DNA from: Chromatiaceae bacterium
Lineage (GTDB): Bacteria > Pseudomonadota > Gammaproteobacteria > Chromatiales > Chromatiaceae
Direction: 5' to 3'
DNA length: 64,000 nucleotides
NCBI GenBank assembly: GCA_022340805.1
Contig: JAJDNF010000054.1
Span: forward strand, 62,001-126,000
Part shown: positions 19,076 through 26,986 of the stretch, in pieces
Layout of the letters: each line of letters opens with the position of its first letter
Position numbering within the stretch: position 1 is the stretch's first letter
Notes under the pieces: model-generated
Seen by the model: the letters and a program-made list of their open reading frames with translations, nothing else
Database searches by the model: none
What the model was told of the DNA's origin: nothing
Program-made: the position numbers and the translations under genes

Positions 19076-19818
19076 GCGGTGCGCTCCCAGAGGAATTCGG
19101 CGACGTGCTGCGCGGTGGGCCCATCGCCCTGCCGTGCGTGCTGTTTTTCAAAGGCGCCGCCGATGTTCATCAGGCAGCCGCAGTCCTGGCTGATCACGCG
19201 CTGTGCCCCGGTCGCACGCAGGGCATCGGTTTTGTCCTTGACCATGGCGCCGGAGACGTCGGCCTGCTTGATCGCAAAGGTGCCGCCGAAACCGCAGCAC
19301 TCGGCCTTGCGTTCCTGGGTCAACACCTCGACCTTGTCGAGTTGTCCGACCAGCGCCTCGATACGGTCGGCGACGCCCATCTCGCGGCGCGCCGAGCACG
19401 AGGTATGGATTGCGACCTTGAGCGGCTCGCCCAGATCGGTCAGCCGGATATGCAGCACGTCGACCAGGAATTCGGTCAGCTCATAGGTGCGGCCGGCGAC
19501 GGCCAGGGCCTGCGCCTCGTCGGGCTGGCCGGCGAACAGCTCGGCCCAGTGCTGTCTGATCATTCCGCCGCAGGACCCTGACGGCACCACCACCGGGATC
19601 TCGCGTTTGAAGCAGGCCAGCTGTGCGCGCGCCACCGCGAGCGCCTCGTCGCGGTAGCCGGAGTTGAAAGCCGGCTGACCACAACAGGTCTGGTCGTGCG
19701 GAAAGATCACCTCGACCCCCTCGCGCCGCAACAGCTGCATGCCGGCCAGGCCGGCCTTGGGGTAGAGCAGGTCGACCAGGCAGGTTGCGAAATAGTAGAT
19801 CTGCTTTGCTGTCGACAT
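19072..19818 (-). CDS. lutA: Lactate utilization protein A (CCG-domain Fe-S oxidoreductase)
   Basis: The chosen ATG gives MSTAKQIYYFATCLVDLLYP. The product (248 residues) contains the duplicated cysteine-rich CCG motifs typical of LutA/GlpC/HdrB: 'QTCCGQPAFNSGY' with the later 'SGSCGGM', and 'ECCGFGGTFAIK' with 'QDCGCLMNIGG'. These bind a non-cubane or [4Fe-4S] cluster and form the catalytic/electron-transfer unit with LutB. It is the first gene of the operon. The frame is open 42 codons further upstream without family similarity. Confidence 0.92.
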   Translation of the reverse strand: MSTAKQIYYFATCLVDLLYPKAGLAGMQLLRREGVEVIFPHDQTCCGQPAFNSGYRDEALAVARAQLACFKREIPVVVPSGSCGGMIRQHWAELFAGQPDEAQALAVAGRTYELTEFLVDVLHIRLTDLGEPLKVAIHTSCSARREMGVADRIEALVGQLDKVEVLTQERKAECCGFGGTFAIKQADVSGAMVKDKTDALRATGAQRVISQDCGCLMNIGGAFEKQHARQGDGPTAQHVAEFLWERTA

Positions 19819-20234
19819 GTCGGGGTCTCTCCGCTTCGCCAAACCACGAGGATAGCGGAAGGTTCGCGATGTGGCGTGGCCCGGATCAAGCCGGGATCCG
19901 GGCAACGTCCGGGACAAGGCAGAAAACGCACGAAATTCGCCCATCCAGACGAGATTTATGCATCAATGCGGTGCAGAATTTGCTAATATTCGCCCCTTGC
20001 TGTGAGTTGGGTCACATTGCCCGCCCTGGGTAGGTGCTTTCCATCTCGGTGGGCCTTCAGAATGCGCGGTTGCTGCCGAACCGCACTTCAACAGGGCGTT
20101 ATTCGGTATGCACGGTTCGATTTGGTGCGGTTTTCTGCACACGGTCGGCCCGGCTGGTCTACCCTTGTTTAACATGCACATTGAATTCAATGTGTTAGAT
20201 CGTTTAGCTGCTTGCAAGCTCTAAGGAGAGCGTG
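19819..20234. other. Divergent intergenic region between lutA and a small orphan gene
   Basis: About 415 bases carry the promoters for the minus-strand lut operon and the plus-strand 60-aa gene. The clearest element is an 18-base perfect palindrome close to the small gene. An AT-rich patch (TGCTAATATTC) near 19980 is a possible promoter region for lut on the minus strand. No other gene was seen. Confidence 0.45.
20177..20194. promoter_or_regulatory. Perfect 18-bp palindrome, possible operator
   Basis: CACATTGAATTCAATGTG reads the same on both strands. It lies 40 bases upstream of the start of the 60-aa gene and about 360 bases upstream of lutA. Its length and symmetry suit a dimeric repressor site. 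It does not match the known lactate-regulator consensus as far as can be recalled. Confidence 0.45.
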
Positions 20235-20417
20235 ATGTCGATTGAAAACGAAGGTCTTCCCGTAACGTGGGAGGATATCAAGGCCGCTTCCCGGAGGCTC
20301 GATTGGGGTGGCCACGAAGTCGAAGCCGAGAAACGGGTCGCTCGAGAGTATCTTGCTCACACCGAGTGCGACGATGCGCGGGTGCAGGAGCATGTCGCGA
20401 TCCCCGGATACAATTGA
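20235..20417 (+). CDS. Small orphan protein, 60 aa
   Basis: A strong ribosome-binding site (AAGGAG, seven bases before GTG-ATG) supports translation of MSIENEGLPVTWEDIKAASR and onward. The product is highly charged, likely helical in the middle ('DIKAASRRLDWGGHEVEAEKRVAREYL') and ends in 'VAIPGYN'. No signal peptide, membrane helix, metal motif or HTH is clear. Nothing known was recognised. It is monocistronic, behind the palindrome and ahead of a terminator-like hairpin 100 bases downstream. Confidence 0.6.
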   Translation: MSIENEGLPVTWEDIKAASRRLDWGGHEVEAEKRVAREYLAHTECDDARVQEHVAIPGYN

Positions 20418-20731
20418 ACGTTAGGTAGCGCGAACTTCCCTGTCTCCGTCGGTCGCTGTGCAAGCGATTGGTGGAGAGGTTGCGGCGCGCCCATGTAGAA
20501 TTGAATGGGGTTTTTCATTGAGGCCGCAGCGGGCAACGCTGCGGCCTTTGTTGTTGCTGGCCAACCAGCAGGCGTGCATGTCGGTATCGACTACCGTGCG
20601 TTTCGGCGGTGGCTGCGCACTTCGGGAGGCCCCAAATTGGTCGACCCTGGACTTCTCAGAACACGCTGCGGCGCCAACGTGATTGGCGGCATGCGCCGAT
20701 TCTGCGGAAGCCCTGCGCAAGTCAGCGCCTC
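20418..20731. other. Intergenic region with a terminator, no gene
   Basis: This spacer separates the small orphan gene and the convergent EF-hand gene. Apart from the hairpin listed separately, nothing was recognised. Open frames here translate to low-complexity, Arg/Pro-rich peptides. Confidence 0.5.
20521..20550 (+). terminator. Terminator-like hairpin
   Basis: AGGCCGCAGC and GCTGCGGCCT form a 10-bp perfect stem around a GGGCAAC loop, followed by TTGTTGTTG. It is a plausible end point for the small orphan transcript. The T-tract is interrupted by G, so efficiency is uncertain. Confidence 0.6.
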
Positions 20732-21016
20732 TTAGCGCGGCTGCATCTTGCGCTGAAGTTCCTGTATGCGATTTTGCATCTCGTCGTTGAACGCCTTGAC
20801 CTCTGCCTGGTCGAGGGCGCCGTCCCCGTTCGTGTCCATGTGGTCAAACTGGGACTCGGTGGGTTTGAGGAACTCCGCCTTGCTGACCTTGCCGTCCTTA
20901 TCGACGTCGAATTGCATGAAGAACATCTCCTGCAGGTCGGGCATCTGGGTCATCGGCGGCTGCTGTGCCAGCGCAGCGGCGCTGAGGAATGTGAGTGGAA
21001 TAATGGCTTTTTTCAC
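20732..21016 (-). CDS. Secreted EF-hand protein
   Basis: A GTG start behind AGGAGAC gives an N-terminus 'VKKAIIPLTFLSAAALAQQ' with a short signal-peptide-like hydrophobic core ending Ala-Leu-Ala. Two EF-hand calcium loops follow: 'DVDKDGKVSKAEF' and 'DTNGDGALDQAEV', both with Asp at 1, 3 and 5 and Glu at 12. The 94-residue protein ends in a charged helix ('MQNRIQELQRKMQPR'). A periplasmic calcium-binding role is likely; the target is unknown. A second, unrelated small EF-hand protein lies near 33 kb. Confidence 0.75.
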   Translation of the reverse strand: MKKAIIPLTFLSAAALAQQPPMTQMPDLQEMFFMQFDVDKDGKVSKAEFLKPTESQFDHMDTNGDGALDQAEVKAFNDEMQNRIQELQRKMQPR

Positions 21017-21074
21017 GAAATACGGTCTCCTGATGGGTGGTCCAGGCGTGGCCGGGGGTGCCGATGCTGTCGCT

Positions 21075-21425
21075 TCATGTGTCGGCAGCGAGCCGCACCA
21101 CCAGGTCATGTCCGGCGGTCTGCAGCGCCTGCATCAGCTGTGCGCGTTGCGCATCAGTCAATGCGGGGTCGGTTCGGGTGGCGGCGTGTTCGCAGGCGGC
21201 CAGGAACAGGCCGAGCGCTGCCTCCAGCCGCGCGCCGGGGAGTGTATCAGGAAGTCTTTGCGCTATGACCTCGCCGCGTTCGTCGAGCGGGCTGACCTCG
21301 GCGGAACGCGGGATGAGCTTCTGTAGGTCGTCGACCTCCGCCGCGGCCTTGAGCGGCGAGATCTTGCGCAGCACCATGCCGCGGTAACGGAAACGGGCAC
21401 CCAGTCGCAGTTGATGAAACTTCAC
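21075..21425 (-). CDS. Conserved hypothetical protein, 'KFHQL-GARF' family
   Basis: The GTG chosen as start follows AGGTGG and gives VKFHQLRLGARFRYRGMVLR, matching the opening of a small protein family widespread in gammaproteobacteria (M-K-F-x-x-L-x-I-G-x-R-F-x-Y-x-G ... P-L-x-A). Here 'KISPLKAAAEVDDLQKLIPRSAEV' follows, and the C-terminal half is a helical extension. An in-frame ATG eleven codons upstream is the alternative start. No function is known to me for the family. It lies upstream of, and on the same strand as, the EF-hand gene. Confidence 0.6.
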   Translation of the reverse strand: MKFHQLRLGARFRYRGMVLRKISPLKAAAEVDDLQKLIPRSAEVSPLDERGEVIAQRLPDTLPGARLEAALGLFLAACEHAATRTDPALTDAQRAQLMQALQTAGHDLVVRLAADT

Positions 21426-21491
21426 CTCGGACCACCTGATATGACGTGCTGAACGCATTCTACGTTCAGCGCCGCCATCGGCGGAAGATGC

Positions 21492-22076
21492 TCAGCCCGC
21501 GCGCGCGAGATTGGCGAAATTGCCGGCTATGTCCGTGGTGTCGATGATCTCGCCGAGTTGACGGCTGATCTGCGTGGTCGACAAGAGGCCGCGGATGGTC
21601 TGTCTGTCGGTCGCGTCGCGGTCTACCACCAAGGCATGCTGGCGGCCCATGCGTTTCAGTGTGGCCACCACGTCGCCGACTCGCGATGTGGCCACGTCGC
21701 CCATCTCCAGGACCTCGACGGTATGCTGGGGCGTCATGATGTCGCGTACGATCAGGTCCTTGCGCGCGCTCTTCGAATCGTTGATAAAGCGCAGGATGCG
21801 CTCGCCGCTGAGGTCTCGCGATGTGATGATGCCGATGACCTGGTTGAGCTGGTTGGTTACGAACAGCAGGCGCACGCCACTGGCGATCATCTTCTCCTCG
21901 GCGTCGTCGACCGAGACGTTCGCCGACACGGTCTCGGCGCTGACCTTGGCAAGGTCGGTCATTATGTCCATCGCCGGGCTGTCGAGCGTGACGTGCTCGG
22001 GCAGACTCTGACGTGGTCGCTGAAATCCGACGCCGGCGTCCAGCGCGCCGGCACTGAGGATGCGAAATTGGCTCAT
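21492..22076 (-). CDS. Two-CBS-domain protein
   Basis: The 194-residue protein carries a tandem CBS (Bateman) pair. CBS1 spans about residues 36-100 ('AMDIMTDLAKVSAETVSANVSVDDAEEKM', 'VIGIITSRDLSG') and CBS2 about 110-180 ('VRDIMTPQHTVEVLEMGDV', 'HALVVDRDATDRQTIRGLLSTTQIS'). No catalytic domain is attached. Such proteins sense adenine nucleotides or related ligands and act on partners. The divergent neighbour is rsuA. The target is unknown. Confidence 0.82.
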   Translation of the reverse strand: MSQFRILSAGALDAGVGFQRPRQSLPEHVTLDSPAMDIMTDLAKVSAETVSANVSVDDAEEKMIASGVRLLFVTNQLNQVIGIITSRDLSGERILRFINDSKSARKDLIVRDIMTPQHTVEVLEMGDVATSRVGDVVATLKRMGRQHALVVDRDATDRQTIRGLLSTTQISRQLGEIIDTTDIAGNFANLARAG

Positions 22077-22171
22077 GATCGGTCTCCTTTGGCCTGTGCG
22101 CGGCGCGCTGCGACCGTTCCTTGCAAAGGTAGGTCGATGTCCGGAAATTGCAATGTCAGAAGAATCGACAG

Positions 22172-22870
22172 TTGAGACTTGACCGTTTCGTCAGCCAGGC
22201 AGCGGGTATCTCGCGCAGCCAGGCGCGCGTGCTGGTAAGGCGTGGCCGCGTGAGCGTGTCCGGCGAGCGGGTCAGGGACGCGGCCTTTGCGGTCGCCGAT
22301 GATGCCCGGGTGGAACTCGAGGGGCGTCCGCTGGCGTTGCCGCAGCCGCTGTATCTGATGCTCAACAAGCCGCTCGGTCTGCTCAGCGCCACGACAGACG
22401 CCGGACAGGCGACGGTTTTGTCGCTGCTCCCGCCGGAGATCGCGACGCGCCTGCACCTGGTAGGGCGCCTGGACAAGGATACCAGTGGGCTGTTGCTGCT
22501 GACCGATGACGGGGCGTGGTCGCACCGCATCAGCGCACCGAGCCAACACATCCCGAAGACCTATCTGGCCGGCCTCGCGGAGCCACTGGCAGCCGATGCC
22601 GAGCTGCGCCTGGCGGCCGGCCTGACGCTGCGCAACGAGGCGCAGCCGACCCGCCCGGCGACGCTGCGGCGGCTGAGCGATACCGAGGTGCGGATCACGA
22701 TCGCCGAGGGGCGTTACCACCAGGTCCGGCGCATGTTTGCGGCACTCGGCAACCGCGTGACCAGCCTGCACCGCGAGTCGGTCGGAGGCCTCACCCTGGA
22801 TCCCGGCCTGGCCCCCGGGCAGTGGCGCGCACTGCGCCCCGAGGAATGCCTGGCGGTGCTCGGTGATTGA
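22172..22870 (+). CDS. rsuA: 16S rRNA pseudouridine synthase, RsuA family
   Basis: From the TTG chosen, the product opens with the S4-like RNA-binding segment (LRLDRFVSQAAGISRSQARV), then the catalytic domain: 'LMLNKPLGLLSATTD', the active-site strand 'GRLDKDTSGLLLLTDDG' with catalytic Asp, and 'EGRYHQVRRMFAALGN'. These match RsuA, which makes pseudouridine 516 in 16S rRNA. Length (232 residues) fits. An alternative TTG eight codons upstream is possible; family conservation starts at M/L-R-L-D-R-F. RluB/RluE-type specificity cannot be fully excluded. Confidence 0.85.
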   Translation: MRLDRFVSQAAGISRSQARVLVRRGRVSVSGERVRDAAFAVADDARVELEGRPLALPQPLYLMLNKPLGLLSATTDAGQATVLSLLPPEIATRLHLVGRLDKDTSGLLLLTDDGAWSHRISAPSQHIPKTYLAGLAEPLAADAELRLAAGLTLRNEAQPTRPATLRRLSDTEVRITIAEGRYHQVRRMFAALGNRVTSLHRESVGGLTLDPGLAPGQWRALRPEECLAVLGD

Positions 22871-22951
22871 TACCTGGACAAGCCGGAAATACCGGCGAAA
22901 CTCGAGCGACAGGCCGGGCAATCATGTCGCCGGTGTCGGGCGGATCGAAAC

Positions 22952-23404
22952 ATGAAAGCGGACAGTCCGAAATCGTCACGCGTCAAGCGGCGCTTTATCC
23001 GTCACCCGTCGCGGATGCCGATTCGCTTTGTGCTGCAGGGCGACGCGCCGCAGCGTGATGAGCGCCTGCGCAACGTTGGCGAGGGTGGCCTGTGCTTTGC
23101 CAGTGCGGCCGCGTTGGATCCCGGGTATGCGATCCGCCTGACGATACCGATGTTCGGTGAGCAGTACGAGGTCGATGCGTTGGTGGCCTGGTGCCGCCCG
23201 GCCACCTCCGGCCCGGGCTACGAGGTGGGGGTGCGCTTCCTGACCCAGCAGGACCGCTTTTGCGTGCGCATGGTCGAGCAGCTGTGCTACATCGAGGAAT
23301 ACCGTCTGCAGGTGGCGCGCGAGGAGGGTCGCCGGCTCAGCAGTGAGCAGGCCGCCGAGGAGTGGATCGAGCGCTTCGCCGACCAGTTCCCGGGGCTGCA
23401 CTGA
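22952..23404 (+). CDS. PilZ-domain protein (second copy in window)
   Basis: The 150-residue protein begins with the basic PilZ entry 'KRRFIRHPSRMPI' (R-x-x-x-R) and has 'NVGEGGLCFAS' at the D/N-x-S-x-x-G position, where the usual serine is replaced by Glu. The beta-barrel ('YEVDALVAWCRPATSGPGYEVGVRF') is complete. A helical tail ends in 'EEWIERFADQFPGLH'. It is probably a c-di-GMP receptor; the Ser-to-Glu change could affect binding. It lies between rsuA and the convergent fpr. Confidence 0.8.
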   Translation: MKADSPKSSRVKRRFIRHPSRMPIRFVLQGDAPQRDERLRNVGEGGLCFASAAALDPGYAIRLTIPMFGEQYEVDALVAWCRPATSGPGYEVGVRFLTQQDRFCVRMVEQLCYIEEYRLQVAREEGRRLSSEQAAEEWIERFADQFPGLH

Positions 23405-23441
23405 CCTCTCCGCAGGGCCGCGCTGCCCGCCCGCGGCCGGC

Positions 23442-24188
23442 TCAGTGATATTTCTCGGTACTGATATGGCCCGGTTCGCGTCGCCGATGGCGGCGCAGGC
23501 CGCGTTGTTCGAGGATCTGCAGTGCATCGCTGATCATCTCGGCGTGTCCGCACAACATCACGTGGCAGCGCTCAGGGTCCAGCGCTACGCCAACATGCTG
23601 CTCCAGGCGGCCATCGGCAAGTGTGTCGGTAATCCGGCAGTCGAACGCGGTCGGTACCTTCTCGCCGGTCACAAAGGGGACGAAATGGAAACGCCCATGA
23701 TGCTCCCGTTGCAGGCGTTCGATCAGTTCGCGATAGCCCAGGTTGTCATGGAACCGCACCCCGTAGCCGAGCACCACGTTGTCGAAGCGCCGCCAGGGTT
23801 CCTCGGTCTGCAGCATCGACAGGAACGGACCCACGCCGGTCCCGGTGGCCAGCATCCACAGGTCGCGGGTCTGTTCCGGGACCTCGGCCAGGGTCAGGAA
23901 GCCGTTTGCAGCGTCGTTCAGCCAGACCTGGTCACCCGCCTCGAGCTGGGCGAGCCGGCTGGTCAGCGGCCCTTCCGGGACGATGTTGAAGAAGATCTCG
24001 AGCAAGGGTTCGTGCGGTGGGTTGACCAGGGAATACGGCCGGCCGACACGTTCATTGCCGACATCCATGCCGATCCGGATAAATTGCCCGGCCAGAAACG
24101 GCGGCCCCTGTACCGCGATAGCCAGCGAGAAATGTGTGTCGTTCCAACACGTCTTGCGCGCCACGCGACCACTCAACCAATGCGTCAT
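23442..24188 (-). CDS. fpr: Ferredoxin/flavodoxin-NADP+ reductase
   Basis: The 248-residue flavoprotein matches Fpr along its length. It shows the FAD-binding 'RPYSLVNPP', 'FFNIVPEGPLTSRLAQLEAGD', the NADP-binding 'LATGTGVGPFLSML' and 'VMLCGHAEMI', and the C-terminal 'GHISTEKYH', the type ending in an aromatic plus His seen in bacterial subclass I enzymes. It exchanges electrons between NADPH and ferredoxin or flavodoxin, supplying Fe-S assembly and oxidative-stress pathways. It is transcribed alone, convergent with the PilZ gene. Confidence 0.92.
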   Translation of the reverse strand: MTHWLSGRVARKTCWNDTHFSLAIAVQGPPFLAGQFIRIGMDVGNERVGRPYSLVNPPHEPLLEIFFNIVPEGPLTSRLAQLEAGDQVWLNDAANGFLTLAEVPEQTRDLWMLATGTGVGPFLSMLQTEEPWRRFDNVVLGYGVRFHDNLGYRELIERLQREHHGRFHFVPFVTGEKVPTAFDCRITDTLADGRLEQHVGVALDPERCHVMLCGHAEMISDALQILEQRGLRRHRRREPGHISTEKYH

Positions 24189-24501
24189 AGACTACCTCTG
24201 CAGGCCCAAAGCAGGCCCCGGACTGGATCAGAGCTTCCGCGGCACAGTGATGTGCCGCGAACAACGACCGCGTCAAGCGATTGATTTTGCACCGAGGTGC
24301 AAGTCACTTTTGCGCCGTAGCGTCCTCTGAGAAGTCCAGGACGGGCTTATTCAGGACATCCTAAATTAGTGGCGTGCGAGCTGAAAGCAACCCGGGCCCG
24401 TTCCGGGTATTGCCACGGCTGGGTGGCTTGCGCGGCGGTGGCGCGCCGCCTGTGGCAGACTGCGCCGGCGACGCCGATGGCGATGTCCTGCGGGAGGATG
24501 A
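24189..24501. other. Intergenic leader region of fpr
   Basis: This 310-base region holds the fpr promoter (minus strand). It contains one clean hairpin, CGCGGCAC/GTGCCGCG with a 6-base loop at 24238-24259, without T-tract. GGGAGG ending at 24497 is the ribosome-binding site of the next gene. No other gene is supported. Confidence 0.45.
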
Positions 24502-24969
24502 GTGAAGGGCAAGGTACGTGGGATCATGATCCTGCTGGGTTTTGCGGCGCTGGGCGGCCTGGCTTACCTGGCGGCATACCACTGGCAGGCGCAGCAGACG
24601 CGGCAGTACAGCCGTGTGCCGGCGGTCGAGGACTGTGACCTGCGTGCCGGGGCCTGTCGACGGGCCGTGGCTGGAGGTTGGGTCAGCCTCTCAATCACTC
24701 CCCGGACGATTCCACTGATGAAGCCGTTGCACCTGTCGGTGGAGATCGACGGCCTGGGGGCACATGCGGTGCAGGTCGAGATCCGTGGTCTGAACATGGA
24801 CATGGGGCTCAACCGCACCCTGTTGCAGGGTATTCAAGACGGGCGCTGGGAGGGTGAAACAATCTTGCCGATATGCAGTCAAAGACGGATGCAATGGGAG
24901 GCCGCGGTGCGATTGGATGGCGACGGGCGATTCGAGGTGCCGTTCGTCTTCGACACCAGGCGCGAGTGA
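24502..24969 (+). CDS. Membrane-anchored hypothetical protein, FixH/YtkA-like
   Basis: A GTG start with GGAGG upstream gives a 155-residue protein with one N-terminal transmembrane helix ('GIMILLGFAALGGLAYLAAY') and a periplasmic domain. Two cysteines sit close together ('EDCDLRAGACRRAV'). The domain has an immunoglobulin-like strand pattern with 'VEIRGLNMDMGLNRTLL', similar in style to FixH/YtkA-type domains where an M-x-M motif may bind copper. The similarity is weak and read by eye. The position ahead of two cytochromes c is compatible with a role near respiratory metal sites. Confidence 0.55.
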   Translation: MKGKVRGIMILLGFAALGGLAYLAAYHWQAQQTRQYSRVPAVEDCDLRAGACRRAVAGGWVSLSITPRTIPLMKPLHLSVEIDGLGAHAVQVEIRGLNMDMGLNRTLLQGIQDGRWEGETILPICSQRRMQWEAAVRLDGDGRFEVPFVFDTRRE

Positions 24970-24994
24970 ACACATAGCGCGACGCCCGGCCCGT

Positions 24995-25023
24995 TTGCCT
25001 ACTTAAGCAGCTTCTGATATAAA
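24995..25023 (+). promoter_or_regulatory. Sigma-70-like promoter for cytochrome c genes
   Basis: TTGCCT and TATAAA are separated by exactly 17 bases. The start of transcription would lie about 55 bases upstream of the first cytochrome ATG. This is the best -35/-10 pair noticed in the window. Confidence 0.55.
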
Positions 25024-25086
25024 CGCGTGCCAATTTGCGCAGTCCGCTCGGCCCCGTGGCCGGGGCGCCGGTCCGGGAGACTTGGT

Positions 25087-25395
25087 ATGAAAATGACCCT
25101 CGTCGTCGCTTTCGCTACCGTGCTGGCGGTTGCCGCGGGCTCTGCAATTGCGGGCGATGCAGCGGCGGGCAAGGCCAAGTTTGGCATTTGTGCCGGCTGC
25201 CATGGCCCGACCGGGGCCGGCAACGAGGCGCTGAAGTACCCGAAGCTGGCCGGACGGGACGCAGCCTTCGTGGGCGCACAGTTGCGGGCTTTCAAATCCG
25301 GTGCACGTGACAATGCCACGATGAAGGCGATGGCCGCAGGCCTGACCGAAACTGACATGGACAATCTGGCAGCCTATATCGCGACGCTCCGGTGA
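25087..25395 (+). CDS. Periplasmic monoheme cytochrome c (c553/c5-like)
   Basis: The chosen ATG gives a signal peptide (MKMTLVVAFATVLAVAAGSA, cleaved after AIAG) and a mature protein of about 80 residues with one heme motif, 'CAGCH', followed by 'GPTGAGNEALKYPKLAGRD'. The distal Met is probably in 'MKAMAAGLTETDM'. It resembles one half of cytochrome c4. It probably shares a promoter with the following c4 gene, 80 bases downstream. It depends on the Ccm system encoded near 58-64 kb for heme attachment. Confidence 0.85.
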   Translation: MKMTLVVAFATVLAVAAGSAIAGDAAAGKAKFGICAGCHGPTGAGNEALKYPKLAGRDAAFVGAQLRAFKSGARDNATMKAMAAGLTETDMDNLAAYIATLR

Positions 25396-25476
25396 GCCGG
25401 GCGGTGGCCGCCGCGGCAGTGCCCGCATCGGCCTGCTGCGTGTCCAGGTCGTAGCTATTTCCAAAAGTCGGACTTA

Positions 25477-26088
25477 ATGAATATGAAAAAGTTGCTAATG
25501 ATCGTCTCCATTGTCAGCCTCGCTACGCTGGGCAACGCCCAGGCAGCCGGGGATGTCGAAGCCGGCAAGACCAAGTCCGCTATGTGCGGTGCCTGCCATG
25601 GCCCGGACGGAAACAGTGCCGCCCCGAATTTCCCCAAGCTGGCCGGTCAGCACGCTGACTACATCGCCAAACAGCTCAAGGAGTTCAAGGCCGGCGAGCG
25701 CAAAGATGCCACGATGAACGGCATGGCGGCTGCGTTGAGCGAACAGGACATGGCCGACCTCGGCGCCTATTACGCGGCGCAGAAATCGACCGAGGGCAAG
25801 GCGGCCGAGGACAAGGTCGAACTCGGCCAGGGCATGTTTCGGGCCGGCAACGCCAGCAGCGGTGTAGCGGCCTGTGCGGCCTGTCACGGTCCCACCGGGG
25901 CAGGTAATCCGATGGCCAATTTCCCGCGCCTGAGCGGCCAGCATGCCGACTACACGGTTACCCAGCTGAAAAACTTCCGCGCCGGTGTGCGCGCCAACGA
26001 TGCCGGATCGATGATGCGCGGTGTCGCCAAGAAGATGACCGATGCGGAGATCGATGCGGTTGCGCAGTACGTCCAGGGCCTGCATTGA
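25477..26088 (+). CDS. Diheme cytochrome c4
   Basis: The 203-residue precursor has a signal peptide (MNMKKLLMIVSIVSLATLGN, cleaved near AQAA) and two homologous heme domains. Domain 1 has 'CGACHGPDG' and 'FPKLAGQHADYIAKQL'; domain 2 has 'CAACHGPTG' and 'FPRLSGQHADYTVTQL'. Methionine ligands are likely in 'MNGMAAAL' and 'MMRGVAKKM'. This is the standard c4 layout, a periplasmic electron carrier to terminal oxidases (cbb3 in several gammaproteobacteria). c4 followed by dsbA, nuclease and GGDEF genes is a known gene order in pseudomonads and relatives. Confidence 0.92.
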   Translation: MNMKKLLMIVSIVSLATLGNAQAAGDVEAGKTKSAMCGACHGPDGNSAAPNFPKLAGQHADYIAKQLKEFKAGERKDATMNGMAAALSEQDMADLGAYYAAQKSTEGKAAEDKVELGQGMFRAGNASSGVAACAACHGPTGAGNPMANFPRLSGQHADYTVTQLKNFRAGVRANDAGSMMRGVAKKMTDAEIDAVAQYVQGLH

Positions 26089-26110
26089 GCGCGACCCCGG
26101 TACCAGAGCA

Positions 26111-26137
26111 AAAGGGCGGCCTTGGCCGCCCTTTTTC
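26111..26137 (+). terminator. Rho-independent terminator after cytochrome c4
   Basis: AGGGCGGCC and GGCCGCCCT form a 9-bp stem with a TT loop, followed by TTTT. It separates the cytochrome unit from dsbA. Confidence 0.85.
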
Positions 26138-26344
26138 GTTTCCGCCGCGCGCCCCGGCCCCGCCATGGTGGCGCCGCGTGGCCGTCGCATAGCGTCATGC
26201 GTATGGATTTTCGAGGCCTGCATGCAAGGTTGCAGTTCGCCCGGGCAACGCGCAAGAATGCCCGAACCAATATCCACCTGCCGCTGAACTCGCGACCCGG
26301 CCTTAGGTCCGATGAGTGGTGAATGACCAAACGGAGCACCTAGC

Positions 26345-26986
26345 GTGAAGAGAGTTGTTGTGACCCTGCTGACCGGCCTCCTGCTGATCGCCGGAGCCGC
26401 CCTGGCCAAGCCCTTCGAGGAGGGCGTGCAGTATGTGCCGATTGAGCCCCAGCCACCGGTCGCGACTGGCGACGAGGTCGAGGTCGTGGAGTTCTTCTGG
26501 TACGGCTGCCCGCACTGCAGCGACTTTGAACCGACCGTGAACAAGTGGTCGGCCGGTCTGCCTGCGAACGTCAAGTTCAGTCGTATCCCGGTGATGTTCG
26601 GCGGTCCAGCCGACCTGCATGCGCAGGTCTATTATGCGTTGCAGGGCATGGGCGAACTCGACCGCCTGCACGAGAAGCTGTTCCACGCCATGCATCAAGA
26701 GAAGCGCAAGCTGCGCACCCGCGACGAGGTCGATGCGTTCCTCGAGGAGAATGGCGTCGATATGGCCAAGTACCGCGAGGCGATGAACTCGTTCGCGGTC
26801 GCTGCAAAGGTCAACCGGGCGAGGGCGCTGATGCGTCGGTACGGCATCCGCGGGGTGCCCGCCCTGGTCATCGACGGCCGCTACCGCAGCGGAACCGGCT
26901 TCGCCAGCTTTGACGAGATGACTGAAGTTGCCGACTTTGTGGTCGCTAAAGTCCTATCGGAGCGCAAGGCACAGGCAAATCCTTGA
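26345..26986 (+). CDS. dsbA: Thiol:disulfide interchange protein DsbA
   Basis: The 213-residue precursor starts at GTG and has a signal peptide ending 'GAALA'. The thioredoxin-fold active site is 'FFWYGCPHCSDFEP', with the C-P-H-C of DsbA; the helical insertion follows, and the cis-Pro is in 'YGIRGVPALVIDGRYR'. DsbA oxidises cysteine pairs in exported proteins in the periplasm. The stop overlaps the possible TTG start of the next gene. Confidence 0.93.
   Translation: MKRVVVTLLTGLLLIAGAALAKPFEEGVQYVPIEPQPPVATGDEVEVVEFFWYGCPHCSDFEPTVNKWSAGLPANVKFSRIPVMFGGPADLHAQVYYALQGMGELDRLHEKLFHAMHQEKRKLRTRDEVDAFLEENGVDMAKYREAMNSFAVAAKVNRARALMRRYGIRGVPALVIDGRYRSGTGFASFDEMTEVADFVVAKVLSERKAQANP

Noticed and set aside
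24238-24259. Hairpin CGCGGCAC/GTGCCGCG upstream of fpr as a terminator
   Set aside because: No T-tract follows on either strand; kept only as a note in the intergenic entry.
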